DNA of 64,000 nucleotides from Acidobacteriota bacterium. GTDB taxonomy: Bacteria; Acidobacteriota; Blastocatellia; Pyrinomonadales; Pyrinomonadaceae. The stretch spans positions 124,001 to 188,000 of the forward strand of contig QQUY01000002.1 in NCBI GenBank assembly GCA_003385635.1, in the 5' to 3' direction. A program made the translations under genes and the position numbers. Below the pieces are notes generated by a model. That model searched no databases and was not told the origin of the DNA. It worked only from the letters and a program-made list of their open reading frames with translations. Position 1 is the stretch's first letter; every line of letters starts with the position of its first letter. Shown here piece after piece: positions 28,166-36,380 of the stretch.

Positions 28166-29329
28166 GTGAACGTAACGCATCTTCACTGTTCGGCGTGTTC
28201 AAAACGCTACGAACCCAACCAGCTGCTCAATCTGTGCGAATGCGGAAAGCCTCTACTGGTCAATTACGACCTGGATGCCGTGAGGATCACGCTTTCAAAG
28301 GACTCGCTTCATTCAAGGATCCCTTCGATGTGGAGGTACGAGGAGATACTTCCTTTGGTGAACAAGAGGAACAGGATCTCTTTAGGCGAGGGATTTACGC
28401 CGCTTCATCACGCACGAAGGCTTGGAGCGGCTCTTGAGGCTCCGAATCTCTTCATTAAAGACGAATCGCTGAACCCTACGCAGAGCTTCAAAGCACGCGG
28501 AATGACGGCAGCTGTTTCGATGGCCTACGAACTCGGGGTGAAGAAGGCCGCGGTGCCTTCGGCCGGGAATGCAGCGGGCGCTCTATCAGCGTACGCTGCG
28601 CTCGCGGGGATCGAGGCTCACATATTTGTTCCTTCAGATACGCCAAGCGCAAACATAATCGAATGCCAGTCTCTCGGCGCACACGTGACGCTTGTTGACG
28701 GACTGATCACGGATTGCGGGAAGATCGTTGCCGAGAGGAAAGAAGAGGAAGGCTGGTTCGATGTTTCGACACTAAAAGAGCCTTACCGGATCGAAGGCAA
28801 GAAGACGATGGGCTACGAGCTTGCCGAACAGATGGATTGGGAACTGCCGGATGTCGTCTTCTATCCGACCGGCGGCGGAACGGGCTTGATCGGAATGTGG
28901 AAGGCTTTCGACGAAATGGAGGAACTCGGCTGGATCGGTTCTTTCCGCCCAAGGATGGTGGCGGTTCAGTCTTCCGGCTGCGCTCCGATCGTTGAGGCCT
29001 TTCACCAGGGCATGGAGAACGGCACAGAGATCAGGAACGCGCACACTGTCGCGTCGGGGCTCCGGGTTCCGAAAGCGATCGGCGATTTCATAATTCTGAA
29101 CATTCTTCGAAAGTCCGGAGGGACGGCGGTGGCTGTCAGCGATGAAGAACTTGTCTCGGATGCGCGGGCGATAGGGGCTTACGAGGGGATCTTTGCCGCT
29201 CCTGAGGGCGGAGCTCTTCTTTCGGCATTGAAGAAACTTTCGTCAGCCGGAAAGGTGCGGCACGATGAGAGGATCGTGTTGTTCAATACCGGTTCGGGGA
29301 TCAAGTACCTGGAAGCGTTCAAGAGTTAG
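28166..29329 (+). CDS. thrC: Threonine synthase
   Basis: The 387-residue protein starts at a GTG with GGAG upstream. A zinc-ribbon-like N-terminus (C8-x2-C11, C24-x-C26) is followed by a PLP fold type II domain: Schiff-base K109 in NPTQSFKARG, SAGNAAGALSAYAA, and the phosphate-binding PTGGGTGLIG. It converts O-phosphohomoserine to threonine in the cytosol. The sequence LLFNTGSGIKYLEAF at the C-terminus is typical. No other threonine-pathway gene is adjacent. It is not visibly regulated by a riboswitch or attenuator. Confidence 0.93.
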   Translation: MNVTHLHCSACSKRYEPNQLLNLCECGKPLLVNYDLDAVRITLSKDSLHSRIPSMWRYEEILPLVNKRNRISLGEGFTPLHHARRLGAALEAPNLFIKDESLNPTQSFKARGMTAAVSMAYELGVKKAAVPSAGNAAGALSAYAALAGIEAHIFVPSDTPSANIIECQSLGAHVTLVDGLITDCGKIVAERKEEEGWFDVSTLKEPYRIEGKKTMGYELAEQMDWELPDVVFYPTGGGTGLIGMWKAFDEMEELGWIGSFRPRMVAVQSSGCAPIVEAFHQGMENGTEIRNAHTVASGLRVPKAIGDFIILNILRKSGGTAVAVSDEELVSDARAIGAYEGIFAAPEGGALLSALKKLSSAGKVRHDERIVLFNTGSGIKYLEAFKS

Positions 29330-29342
29330 GTAGCACTCTCTT

Positions 29343-29518
29343 CTTTGCGGCACTTTGCGCCTTGGCGTCTTTGCGAGAGGAACTCACTTTTCGAATTACA
29401 GATTGAAGAAGACCTAACCGCAAAGGACACAAAGGTTTTCGCAAAGGTCGAGGAGGAACTGCTAGGGACTTTGCGGTACTTTGCGAAAACCTTCGCGCTC
29501 TTTGCGGTTAAAATTCTT
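29343..29518. repeat. Intergenic GCAAAG-type inverted-repeat element
   Basis: The arm near 29415-29446 carries AACCGCAAAG...CAAAGGTTTTCGCAAAG, and its inverted counterpart lies near 29480-29512. A third, related inverted block is at 29343-29375. The element fills the spacer between thrC and the convergent amidinohydrolase gene. Similar CGCAAAG-rich spacers are common in several bacterial phyla. A 67-codon frame inside it is only repeat translation. Confidence 0.75.
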
Positions 29519-29548
29519 CCTCCCTTACAAACACCTATACCCAGGTAA

Positions 29549-30307
29549 CTAGAACAGCAAACTCAAACACGTAAGCCCGGCCTCAGCTTTCAGGAACTCC
29601 GAGATATCGATCTCAATCAGATCGGCGCCGGCTTCCCGCAGTTTCTCATTCGTCCTTTTGAATCCATCATGTACGACGGTCTTGTTTTCCAGTCGGAGCG
29701 CATTCGCGGCAAACGGTTCGTTAGAACCCACTGTGAGAATCTCGAAACTCTCAAATGCAGTCCGGTCCACCCATTCAGGATTGAGGATGACCGTCTCGTT
29801 ATCGACAGCGGTTACCGCGGTCTTCAAATGCAATGCGTTCGCAACGGAAACGGCTGAGATTTGGTAACCGAGTGGTTCTGATAGTTCCCTGAGGTAACTC
29901 ACTCCCGCTTCATTCGTCCTTGTCGATAAGCCTACGAACAGGCGCTTCCCGATCTGAAGAACATCTCCGCCTTCGATCTTCGCCGGCGAACGGATCTCGA
30001 ACACCTCCCGGTACTTTTCGAGCTCCGGCCTTATCAAAACCGTTTCACCTTGTCGGGAATCTATTCCAAGCGGGAAAAGAACAGCCGCTTCGGGAAGAAC
30101 CAACGCCGTATCTTCGACAAACACGCTGTCAGGCAGCGACTCATCAGCCGGCATTGTGATAACGGTGTAATTACATTCTTGAAGAACACGACGATAGCAG
30201 GCGTGCTGCTCGACGAGTTTGGTGTATTTGATGGGTTCGCGGGAGACGTTTGTGAGTTCGCAGTGCTCGATCGACCTTGGAGGGAGCCTTACGAGCGCGG
30301 TATTCAT
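29549..30307 (-). CDS. Dimethylarginine dimethylaminohydrolase-like amidinohydrolase
   Basis: This 252-residue protein of the guanidine-modifying superfamily has D60 and E65-D66 (PDSVFVEDTALV), the IEGGDVL turn (E112-D115), catalytic H160 (ALHLKTAVT) and nucleophile C247 (GLTCLSLLF). This matches DDAH-type enzymes, which hydrolyse methylated arginines to citrulline and methylamines; bacterial relatives may use other guanidines. The cysteine sits only six residues from the C-terminus, as in the family. It is cytosolic and lies between two repeat-filled spacers, with no metabolic partner nearby. Confidence 0.88.
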   Translation of the reverse strand: MNTALVRLPPRSIEHCELTNVSREPIKYTKLVEQHACYRRVLQECNYTVITMPADESLPDSVFVEDTALVLPEAAVLFPLGIDSRQGETVLIRPELEKYREVFEIRSPAKIEGGDVLQIGKRLFVGLSTRTNEAGVSYLRELSEPLGYQISAVSVANALHLKTAVTAVDNETVILNPEWVDRTAFESFEILTVGSNEPFAANALRLENKTVVHDGFKRTNEKLREAGADLIEIDISEFLKAEAGLTCLSLLF

Positions 30308-30327
30308 AGGAAATCACAAATGGCATC

Positions 30328-30464
30328 AGTTGCCCCCCTGCTTTAGCGAGGGGTATTTGGTCTCACGACCCTGTGGAGGGGTTTCAGCCCATCAAAATGC
30401 CGGCTAAAGCCGGCGAGTGATCTTGGAAGTCGCTCTTTGTCCCCCTTTGAAACGGGGGGCAACT
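30328..30464. repeat. Short inverted-repeat element with 11-bp ends (AGTTGCCCCCC)
   Basis: AGTTGCCCCCC at 30328-30338 is exactly complementary to GGGGGGCAACT at 30454-30464. Internally, GCCGGCT AA AGCCGGC makes a perfect hairpin. A related block occurs at 50488-50605. The size and ends resemble a non-autonomous mobile or REP-like element; there is no coding sequence. Confidence 0.75.
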
Positions 30465-30515
30465 AACGTCTTCAAGAGAGAATGCAAACTGATTTCTGCA
30501 CAACAGTCAGTTACT

Positions 30516-30592
30516 CAATTCTCAACTTTCAACTTTCAATTCACAATTCTCAATTCACCATTGACGATTCACGATTTACCACTTCCGATTCA
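30516..30592. repeat. Heptamer array, 11 units of consensus CRATTCA
   Basis: Eleven consecutive 7-bp units in strict phase, among them CAATTCT, CAACTTT, CAATTCA, CGATTCA and CGATTTA. The array stops four bases before the stop codon of the minus-strand CBS gene. The same consensus recurs near 63609 and, inverted, at 63400. Confidence 0.9.
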
Positions 30593-30595
30593 CAT

Positions 30596-31024
30596 TTAGG
30601 TCGTAATGTAATTCTGAAGCTGCTCGATCTGGTGTTCCTGCTCCTCGATCTTTGCTTTTACAAGGTCTCCGATCGACAAGACGCCGATCACAGAATTGCC
30701 TTCCACGACAGGAAGATGCCGAATCCGCTTTCGTGTCATCACTGTCATGCATTCCTCGACGGAATTGTCCGGGCCTGTCGAAAACACCTTGTCCGTCATG
30801 ATCTCCCGCACTTCGGTTTTGTCAGAGGAACGGCCCTGAAGTATTACCTTCCGCGCGTAGTCCCGTTCCGAGACAATACCGGTCAGGTGGTGACCTTCCA
30901 TCACCAGTAATGCGCCGATCCCTTTTTCAGCCATCATTTTTATCGCATCGAGGACCGAGCGGTCCGGCTCGATAGACCAGATCTGGTTGCCTTTGTTTTC
31001 CAGGAGATGCTTTACGAGTTTCAT
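30596..31024 (-). CDS. Protein of two CBS domains
   Basis: The protein has 142 residues from the ATG at 31024, chosen because GGAGG lies seven bases upstream. Two CBS modules make up the whole protein: the first around SVLDAIKMMAEKGIGALLVMEGHHLTGIVSERDYARKV, the second around SVEECMTVMTRKRIRHLPVVEGNSVIGVLSIGDLVKAKI. Stand-alone CBS pairs dimerise and bind adenine nucleotides to regulate partner enzymes or channels. The partner is unknown. The gene's 3' end abuts a heptamer repeat array. Confidence 0.9.
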   Translation of the reverse strand: MKLVKHLLENKGNQIWSIEPDRSVLDAIKMMAEKGIGALLVMEGHHLTGIVSERDYARKVILQGRSSDKTEVREIMTDKVFSTGPDNSVEECMTVMTRKRIRHLPVVEGNSVIGVLSIGDLVKAKIEEQEHQIEQLQNYITT

Positions 31025-31161
31025 CGCTTTTCCTCCATTTCTGCGGGATTCGTGCGGTCCGGGATTTTCAACTGTCTTCGGCGCGATGATATTCCAACTG
31101 TGAACCTTTATCAACAAATTCTTCTTCCTGCTATTCTTACAAGGTGTTCAAAAACCGAAGT

Positions 31162-31854
31162 ATGAAGCTTGAGAGGATCGACACCGGCGATTACACTCCG
31201 GAAGAATACGATCGTTTCCTTGAGGATATAAGAAAGGTCAATCGATTTGCGGGGGACGCTCGTGCTCTGAGGCGATTTGTACTTTCGGAGTTGGGCAGTG
31301 TGGGCCAGGACACCGTATCTGTGCTCGACGTAGGAGCGGGTTCAGGAGAACTGCTCCGCGATGTAGCGGATTTTTCCCGGAAGAGACGTTTAATCTCGAA
31401 GCTTGTCGGATTGGAGCTTAATCGGCGGTCGGCAAGAGCAATACTAAGAGAATCCGCGGAATACCCGGAAATACTCTCGGTTCAGGGAGATGCGCTTGAA
31501 ATTCCCTTTCCAGATAAGACATTCGACTTTGTAATTTCGTCACTATTCGTTCATCATCTTACAGATCGTCAGATAGTTGTCGCATTGCAAGAAATGTCCA
31601 GGGTGGCTCGGGGCACGGTTGTTCTGATCGACCTTCACAGACTTCCGGTCGCCCTCTTGGCGTACAAGGCATTTTGTTCGGCTTTCAAGATCAGTCAACT
31701 TGTAAGACAAGATGGCTCGCTCTCGATCCTCAGAGGCTTTAAGTCAAATGAATTGAGAGATTACGCCCGCGAGGCTGGGCTCAGGAGTTATTCCGTAGAG
31801 AGGTCTTTTCCCTTCAGGCTCGTCTTGGTCGCGGATTCGAGGAATGTCGGTTAG
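31162..31854 (+). CDS. Class I SAM-dependent methyltransferase
   Basis: The protein has 230 residues from the ATG at 31162 (MKLERIDTGDYTPEEYD); a GTG at 31144 is also in frame. Motif I is VSVLDVGAGSGELL, followed by LVGLELNRRSARAI and the post-motif FPDKTFDFVISSLFVHHLTD. The family of small methyltransferases beginning RxDTGDYTxEEY is often found near polyketide or lipid genes, but here no such genes are adjacent. The acceptor substrate is unknown. It converges on the next gene with a four-base overlap of their stops. Confidence 0.82.
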   Translation: MKLERIDTGDYTPEEYDRFLEDIRKVNRFAGDARALRRFVLSELGSVGQDTVSVLDVGAGSGELLRDVADFSRKRRLISKLVGLELNRRSARAILRESAEYPEILSVQGDALEIPFPDKTFDFVISSLFVHHLTDRQIVVALQEMSRVARGTVVLIDLHRLPVALLAYKAFCSAFKISQLVRQDGSLSILRGFKSNELRDYAREAGLRSYSVERSFPFRLVLVADSRNVG

Positions 31855-33335
31855 ATCTTGTCCGACTGCAATCGCTCGAGATGCGCTGCGACCGATCTTT
31901 CGGCGAGAGGCAGCAGTTTCGGATCAAGACCATCGTAGATCACCGGCGCAATGACTTCGGGTGTTGTGAGGCCCGATTCCAACGCCCTTCTCACCTGTTC
32001 TTCCCTCTCAAGCCTATGCCCGATGTATTCTTCGATCTTATCCTTCGCGTTGTAAACAGCCGGACCGTGAGAACCGCATAAGAAACGAAGCCCCGTAAGA
32101 TCCCTCAAACGCTCGAGCGATTCCAGGTAGTCGTTCATATTGCCTTCAGGTGGGTTGATCAGAACGGATCCGTGCGAGAGAACATTGTCTGATGTCAGAA
32201 GAAAGCCGTATTCCGGGTCATAGAAGCAAAGATGGCCCCTTGCGTGTCCCGGCGAGTGAATGACTTCAAGCCGAAACTCGGTGCCATTGGCATCTTGCAG
32301 GTCGTAAGAGTCTCCTTCTTGTAGTCTGCCGTTTATCTCGGTCTCGTTTCCGATCGCAACAATAGTCTCATCGTGAGCAAGGATAGGTACTTCTTCGCGA
32401 TAACGGTCTTTCAGATATCTCTTCAGATTGACCTCTCCGCCAAAGTGATCCCGGTGCAGGTGTGAAATGATGATCGCCTCGCACTTCCCGCCTGCACTCT
32501 GCAAATCGTCTATCAACGCGAAAAGTTTCTCCTGTTCCTCTGCTTCTCTCGAAGCAGCGTCGATCACGACGTACCGTTTCTTTCCGACAATGAAACAGTT
32601 TGTGTGCGTGGCTGGCGGCAAAGTTTTGGTACGAAGAGGTATGCAGATCAGGTGCGAGTTCAATTCTATATGATCTACGTGACCGGAATGCTTGAAGGAA
32701 AACTCTTTCAGGGCAGATGCTGTCGCCGCGATATCGATCTCTTCAGTCGCAGTCTCCGCCATCTCGCGGATCGGAAACGAAACCGGAGGCGCGATAAGGA
32801 CCTTTGATCGCGACCATCTTCTAAGTGCTTCGGAAGGCTCAAGAAACTCAAAGTTGCCGAGCTCCTCCGTTGCTGCATACGGATCCAGCTTGTCCGGACA
32901 TTCCGCCAGAAAGAAACGAGTTTTGAATCTGACAGGCGAGAACTCGGGAGTGGTCCAAAACCCGGCGTAGTGAAGATCCCGTCCGTCGATCCAGAGGCCC
33001 CAGTGCTCGAGGATCTCGCTGAACTTTTCACGCCCCGAGACCAGATCGTCGTGAAGAAGGGGAAACTGGCCCTTCGTAAGCTTGTCGCCGTTTCGCACGA
33101 CCAGGACGCCGCACTCTTCAAAGGTCTCGCGTACCGCGCACGCCTTAAGCGCACGCATTTCGCCGTCAGGCTCGTTTCGTACGTCGCATTTCCTGTCGTC
33201 CTCTTCCAGCTTCCCGCCTGTGAAGCTGTGAAAGCCGCCCAAGAATGAGAGTTCAGGGTTCCGGTGGCCCCAAAGCAAGCGCTTTCGGTCGCTGTTGATC
33301 AGGATCAAAGATGCGGCGTCCCTCGGTTCGGTCAT
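31851..33335 (-). CDS. Nudix hydrolase fused to a metallo-beta-lactamase-fold hydrolase
   Basis: I place the start at the ATG at 33335 (494 residues, MTEPRDAASLILINSD); the frame is open 31 codons further and the site is weak. The N-terminal part carries a Nudix box in expanded form: GGKLEED, an insertion, then ACAVRETFEECGV. The C-terminal part is an MBL domain of the LACTB2/glyoxalase-II type with HLHRDH, SPGHARGHLCFY and CGSHGP. Nudix domains cleave nucleoside-diphosphate derivatives; LACTB2-like domains cleave RNA or thioesters. A fusion suggests sequential action on one substrate, perhaps a CoA or nucleotide conjugate (inference). Confidence 0.85.
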   Translation of the reverse strand: MTEPRDAASLILINSDRKRLLWGHRNPELSFLGGFHSFTGGKLEEDDRKCDVRNEPDGEMRALKACAVRETFEECGVLVVRNGDKLTKGQFPLLHDDLVSGREKFSEILEHWGLWIDGRDLHYAGFWTTPEFSPVRFKTRFFLAECPDKLDPYAATEELGNFEFLEPSEALRRWSRSKVLIAPPVSFPIREMAETATEEIDIAATASALKEFSFKHSGHVDHIELNSHLICIPLRTKTLPPATHTNCFIVGKKRYVVIDAASREAEEQEKLFALIDDLQSAGGKCEAIIISHLHRDHFGGEVNLKRYLKDRYREEVPILAHDETIVAIGNETEINGRLQEGDSYDLQDANGTEFRLEVIHSPGHARGHLCFYDPEYGFLLTSDNVLSHGSVLINPPEGNMNDYLESLERLRDLTGLRFLCGSHGPAVYNAKDKIEEYIGHRLEREEQVRRALESGLTTPEVIAPVIYDGLDPKLLPLAERSVAAHLERLQSDKI

Positions 33336-33436
33336 CGTTGATGAGGATAGCAGGAAGTAGCGTGAAACGCTTTGCAGAACAGTACCCGGCGACTCAGCGG
33401 ATCGGCAGCGTTGGCATCTCGTCTCCAACAGGAGGC

Positions 33437-33525
33437 GAATGCTGTAAGTATTGATGGGCTCCTAACGGAGCCCGGATCTATGACGGCGGGATCTTGCTAC
33501 AGACATTTGGCTCCTATGGAGCCGT
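33437..33525. repeat. CTCCTA-GGAGCC hairpin element
   Basis: The hairpins GGGCTCCTAACGGAGCCC and GGCTCCTATGGAGCC lie about 60 bases apart, joined by a stretch containing CTACAGACATTTGG. This matches a recurrent intergenic motif seen in several bacterial phyla. It lies inside the spacer between the Nudix-MBL and pirin genes. Confidence 0.65.
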
Positions 33526-33530
33526 TTCAT

Positions 33531-33558
33531 TGGTCAATGTTCAATGGTCATTGGTCAA
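33531..33558. repeat. Heptamer array, four units of TGGTCAA
   Basis: The units TGGTCAA, TGTTCAA, TGGTCAT and TGGTCAA run in exact 7-bp phase. They end 12 bases before the stop of the minus-strand pirin gene. The unit resembles the heptanucleotide STRR repeats known from filamentous cyanobacteria. Confidence 0.85.
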
Positions 33559-33569
33559 TGGGCCGGTCG

Positions 33570-34271
33570 CTAGTTCAGATCGAACAGCAGTATCTCAGAA
33601 TCGTCGGCCACAGACTCGATCTCGAGTCTCGTTTCCTCGCTCACAGCCGCGCCGTCGCTTGCATCAAGCTCGACACCGTTCAGCGCGACCTTGCCTTTGA
33701 TAACCTGGACCCAGGCGTGGCGTCCTTCCGCGAGTTCGTGAGTCACCGATTCGCCCTCGCCGAGTATTGAAGCGTAAAGCGCGACGTCCTGATTGATCTT
33801 CACCGATCCGTCATCGCCGCCCTTCGATGCTACAAGCCTGAGCTTGCCCTTCTTTTCCTCGGGCGAGAAGTACGTCTGTTCGTATCCGGGCTCGAGGCCG
33901 TTCTCTTCCGGAACGATCCAGATCTGGTAAAAATGGACCCTATCTTCGTCTGACGGATTGTACTCGCTGTGCCTGATGCCGGTCCCGGCCGTCATTCTCT
34001 GGACCTCGTGGGGCTTCAGCACTTCCGATCCGCCGCTGCTGTCCTTGTGCGCCAGAGCTCCTTCGACAACGTACGAGATGATCTCCATGTCGTTGTGCCC
34101 GTGCGTCCCGAATCCCTGTCCCGGTTCGACGCGGTCCTCATTGATCACACGAAGCGTTCGGAATCCCATATGCGCGGGATCGTAATAGGTGTTGAATGAG
34201 AACGTATGATTCGTATCCAGCCAGCCGTAGTTTGCGTGGCCCCTTTCTTCTGCCTTTCTAACCTTGATCAT
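33570..34271 (-). CDS. Pirin-family protein
   Basis: This 233-residue bicupin carries all four metal ligands of the N-terminal cupin: H57 and H59 (FGTHGHNDME), H101 and E103 (GIRHSEYN). Bacterial pirins of this type, such as YhhW-like proteins, have quercetin 2,3-dioxygenase activity or act as redox-sensitive iron proteins. GGAGG precedes the ATG. It is cytosolic. No flavonoid or regulatory partner is adjacent, so the role is not clear. Confidence 0.93.
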   Translation of the reverse strand: MIKVRKAEERGHANYGWLDTNHTFSFNTYYDPAHMGFRTLRVINEDRVEPGQGFGTHGHNDMEIISYVVEGALAHKDSSGGSEVLKPHEVQRMTAGTGIRHSEYNPSDEDRVHFYQIWIVPEENGLEPGYEQTYFSPEEKKGKLRLVASKGGDDGSVKINQDVALYASILGEGESVTHELAEGRHAWVQVIKGKVALNGVELDASDGAAVSEETRLEIESVADDSEILLFDLN

Positions 34272-34370
34272 TTCTCCCTCCTTGTCTGATCTGATTCGAT
34301 TCTACGCGTGGAAGGGATTCGTGTAATCATCCGATACGGTTAGGCCGGCCTCATCAATTCGGGTGAGGCG

Positions 34371-34994
34371 TCAGACGTCGATCCTCACAAGCCCGCGCTT
34401 GATGGCGGTGGTGGTTGCAGAAGTGCGGTCGGATACTCCGAGCTTTCCGAATATGTTTTTTACGTGGGTCTTGACCGTGTTCTCGGACACATCGAGCGCG
34501 AATCCTATCTCTTTGTTCGACATTCCCCCGACCAGCATCTCGAGCGTTCTATGTTCGGCGTTCGTCAGTTCTTCCGCGCCAAGGTTTTCGGTCAGGATCG
34601 AAGCGATGCGCTCGGGAATGAACTTCGATCCTGCGGCGACCACCTTCACGGCTCGGACCAACTCTTCTGCTGATACATTTCTATCAACATACCCGAGAGC
34701 GCCTTTCTTGATCGACTTCGCGATCTCGGAATCCCCGGAATGATCGGCGAGGACCAGAAGCCGTGCCTTCGGATCTGATGCCAGGTACTTGTCGATGTCA
34801 TCGACCGCACAGGCATCCGGAAGACGCAAACTCAGAACGACTACATCCGGATTCGACTCCGAAAATACCTTTAGACCTTCGGCTCCCGTTGCAGCCTCGG
34901 CCACAAGCTCGATGTCTTGGTCATCTGAAAGAGCGGTGCGTACGCCAAGCCTGACGATCTCCTGATTCTCAACAAGCAATACTCTGACACTCAT
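34371..34994 (-). CDS. NarL/FixJ-type response regulator with degenerate receiver
   Basis: The protein has 207 residues from the ATG at 34994 (GGAGG upstream). The N-terminal receiver fold is recognisable, but every key residue is changed: the acidic pair is E9-N10, the phospho-acceptor aspartate is S55 (DVVVLSLRLP), the switch Thr is A83, and the conserved Lys is R105. The C-terminal LuxR helix-turn-helix (LTNAEHRTLEMLVGGMSNKEIGFALDVSENTVKTHVKNIFGKLGVSDR) is intact. It therefore binds DNA but probably is not controlled by phosphorylation; a ligand, a partner or its level may set its activity. No histidine kinase is adjacent. Confidence 0.9.
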   Translation of the reverse strand: MSVRVLLVENQEIVRLGVRTALSDDQDIELVAEAATGAEGLKVFSESNPDVVVLSLRLPDACAVDDIDKYLASDPKARLLVLADHSGDSEIAKSIKKGALGYVDRNVSAEELVRAVKVVAAGSKFIPERIASILTENLGAEELTNAEHRTLEMLVGGMSNKEIGFALDVSENTVKTHVKNIFGKLGVSDRTSATTTAIKRGLVRIDV

Positions 34995-35092
34995 CGTTGC
35001 CTCCGCTGGAACCGTTGCCCTCGTGCCGCATTCGGATATAGACTTTGGCATCCGTGCCCAGCATCTCTATGAACTCTATTTCTGGTTAGATT

Positions 35093-35668
35093 ATGGACAT
35101 CGTATCCGAACTCGTCTACGAGATCACTCATTTCAACTTCATGATCTGGCTGCTGTCGATCCTGACAGTCGTCCTGTGCGGAATTCCGCTTCTCCTCGTG
35201 ATCCGTGGAATTTTCAAGAGTTTCGTAGCTGCGAGAGCAGACGGCCCTATGATCTCTTCCACTTACCAGAACCCAAAGCCGAAAAAGAAAGTAGTTTTAG
35301 GAATGGTGCTGGTATTTCCGATTCTTCTGATGATGTTCTTCTGGGTGCTTTTCGGGTATATTTTTGCATTCTCGATGAAGGACTCGAGGGAGTACGAGTG
35401 CGCAGTGGGATACGCATTGAAAGACCCGGCCGTCACCGATGCGCTGGGAAAAGATGTAACTGCCGGAAACTTCGCGTGGATCTCGAGCTTTGAAAGCGGA
35501 GGTGGATTCAGGACAGCCTATTTCCGCGTTTTGCTAAAGGGCTCAAAGGGTGTCGGCAATCTTTACATCAGTTCTTACGTCGCGCCTGCTATCTCAACCA
35601 TGCAGCTCGAGTTTGAAAGCCCCGACGATTACCAGAGAATCTATACGGGAACGTTTCCGTGCAATTGA
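35093..35668 (+). CDS. Two-helix membrane protein with Coa1-like domain
   Basis: A 191-residue protein with two hydrophobic helices (FMIWLLSILTVVLCGIPLLL and VVLGMVLVFPILLMMFFWVL) and a C-terminal domain of about 95 residues. The latter, with ALKDPAVTDALGKDV, then YFRVLLKGSKGVGNLYISSYV and MQLEFESP, follows the pattern of Coa1/TIM21-like domains found in cytochrome-oxidase assembly factors. The match is by eye and weak. It is 20 bases before the Ntn-hydrolase gene and probably cotranscribed. No oxidase gene is nearby. Confidence 0.55.
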   Translation: MDIVSELVYEITHFNFMIWLLSILTVVLCGIPLLLVIRGIFKSFVAARADGPMISSTYQNPKPKKKVVLGMVLVFPILLMMFFWVLFGYIFAFSMKDSREYECAVGYALKDPAVTDALGKDVTAGNFAWISSFESGGGFRTAYFRVLLKGSKGVGNLYISSYVAPAISTMQLEFESPDDYQRIYTGTFPCN

Positions 35669-35688
35669 CCGCGTTCAATTAACCATTT

Positions 35689-36258
35689 ATGTCAACGATC
35701 GTAGTAGTCAGAAAGGACGGCAAGGCGGTCATCGCCGCCGACACGCTCACGACCTGCGGAAACACGAAAGAATCCGCCGCGTACGTAGTAAATCACGAAA
35801 AGATCTTCGCTTATCGCAATTCTTATTTGGGCATATCCGGCTCCGCGAGCTTACAGATCGCAGTACAGGATTTTCTGAAGCGCCAGAAAAAGGCCGTCAA
35901 CTTGTCCGGAATCAATGAGATATTTCGCTTCGGGCTCCAGCTTCACCGGGATCTGAAGGAAGAGTATTTTCTCAGGGCCGATGACGAAGAAGATTTCGAG
36001 ACGTTTCGAGGAGACATCCTGATCGCAAACAACACGGGCATTTACGGACTCAGCTCCTACAGGTTCGTGCAGGAATATTCGAAATTCTATGCAAACGGAA
36101 GCGGAGCCGAGTACGCCCTCGGAGCGATGTACGCAATCTATGACGGCGACCTTACCGCTGAAGAGATCGCCGAAACCGGGGCAAAGGCGGGGGCGGAGTT
36201 TGATGACGGATCGGCGTCGCCTGTCACAAGCTACTCATTGAAACTTAAAAAGGCATAG
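35689..36258 (+). CDS. HslV-like Ntn hydrolase (proteasome-type fold)
   Basis: This 189-residue protein aligns along its length with HslV. MSTIVVVRKDGKAVIAADT corresponds to the HslV start TTIVSVRRNGHVVIAGD, and GISGSASLQIAV, IYGLSSYRFV and YALGAMYAIYD follow the fold. After removal of Met the N-terminal residue would be Ser, not Thr; the catalytic-site aspartate equivalent to HslV D17 is present, and a lysine lies near the K33 position (HEKIF). No HslU ATPase gene is close. It may be a stand-alone Ntn hydrolase or peptidase. The family is fairly clear; the activity is not. Confidence 0.75.
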   Translation: MSTIVVVRKDGKAVIAADTLTTCGNTKESAAYVVNHEKIFAYRNSYLGISGSASLQIAVQDFLKRQKKAVNLSGINEIFRFGLQLHRDLKEEYFLRADDEEDFETFRGDILIANNTGIYGLSSYRFVQEYSKFYANGSGAEYALGAMYAIYDGDLTAEEIAETGAKAGAEFDDGSASPVTSYSLKLKKA

Positions 36259-36277
36259 CCCCACGGAAGACCAGGCA

Positions 36278-36325
36278 GCCGGATCGAATGATATAATTCG
36301 CTATTCGATCCGGCATTGCTTTTTA
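36278..36325 (+). terminator. Rho-independent terminator after the Ntn-hydrolase gene
   Basis: A perfect 12-bp stem, GCCGGATCGAAT (36278-36289) with ATTCGATCCGGC (36303-36314), closes a 13-base loop and is followed within a few bases by a T-run ending at 36324. It lies 20 bases after the stop at 36258. Confidence 0.85.
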
Positions 36326-36380
36326 AAATCTCGGGATCGGCAGTTGTCCGATCCGGCCGCCGGATCATCAAAGCCGGCAA

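Noticed and set aside
29345-29548. 67-codon reading frame after threonine synthase
   Set aside because: It is a translation of the GCAAAG-type repeat element and lacks a ribosome-binding site.
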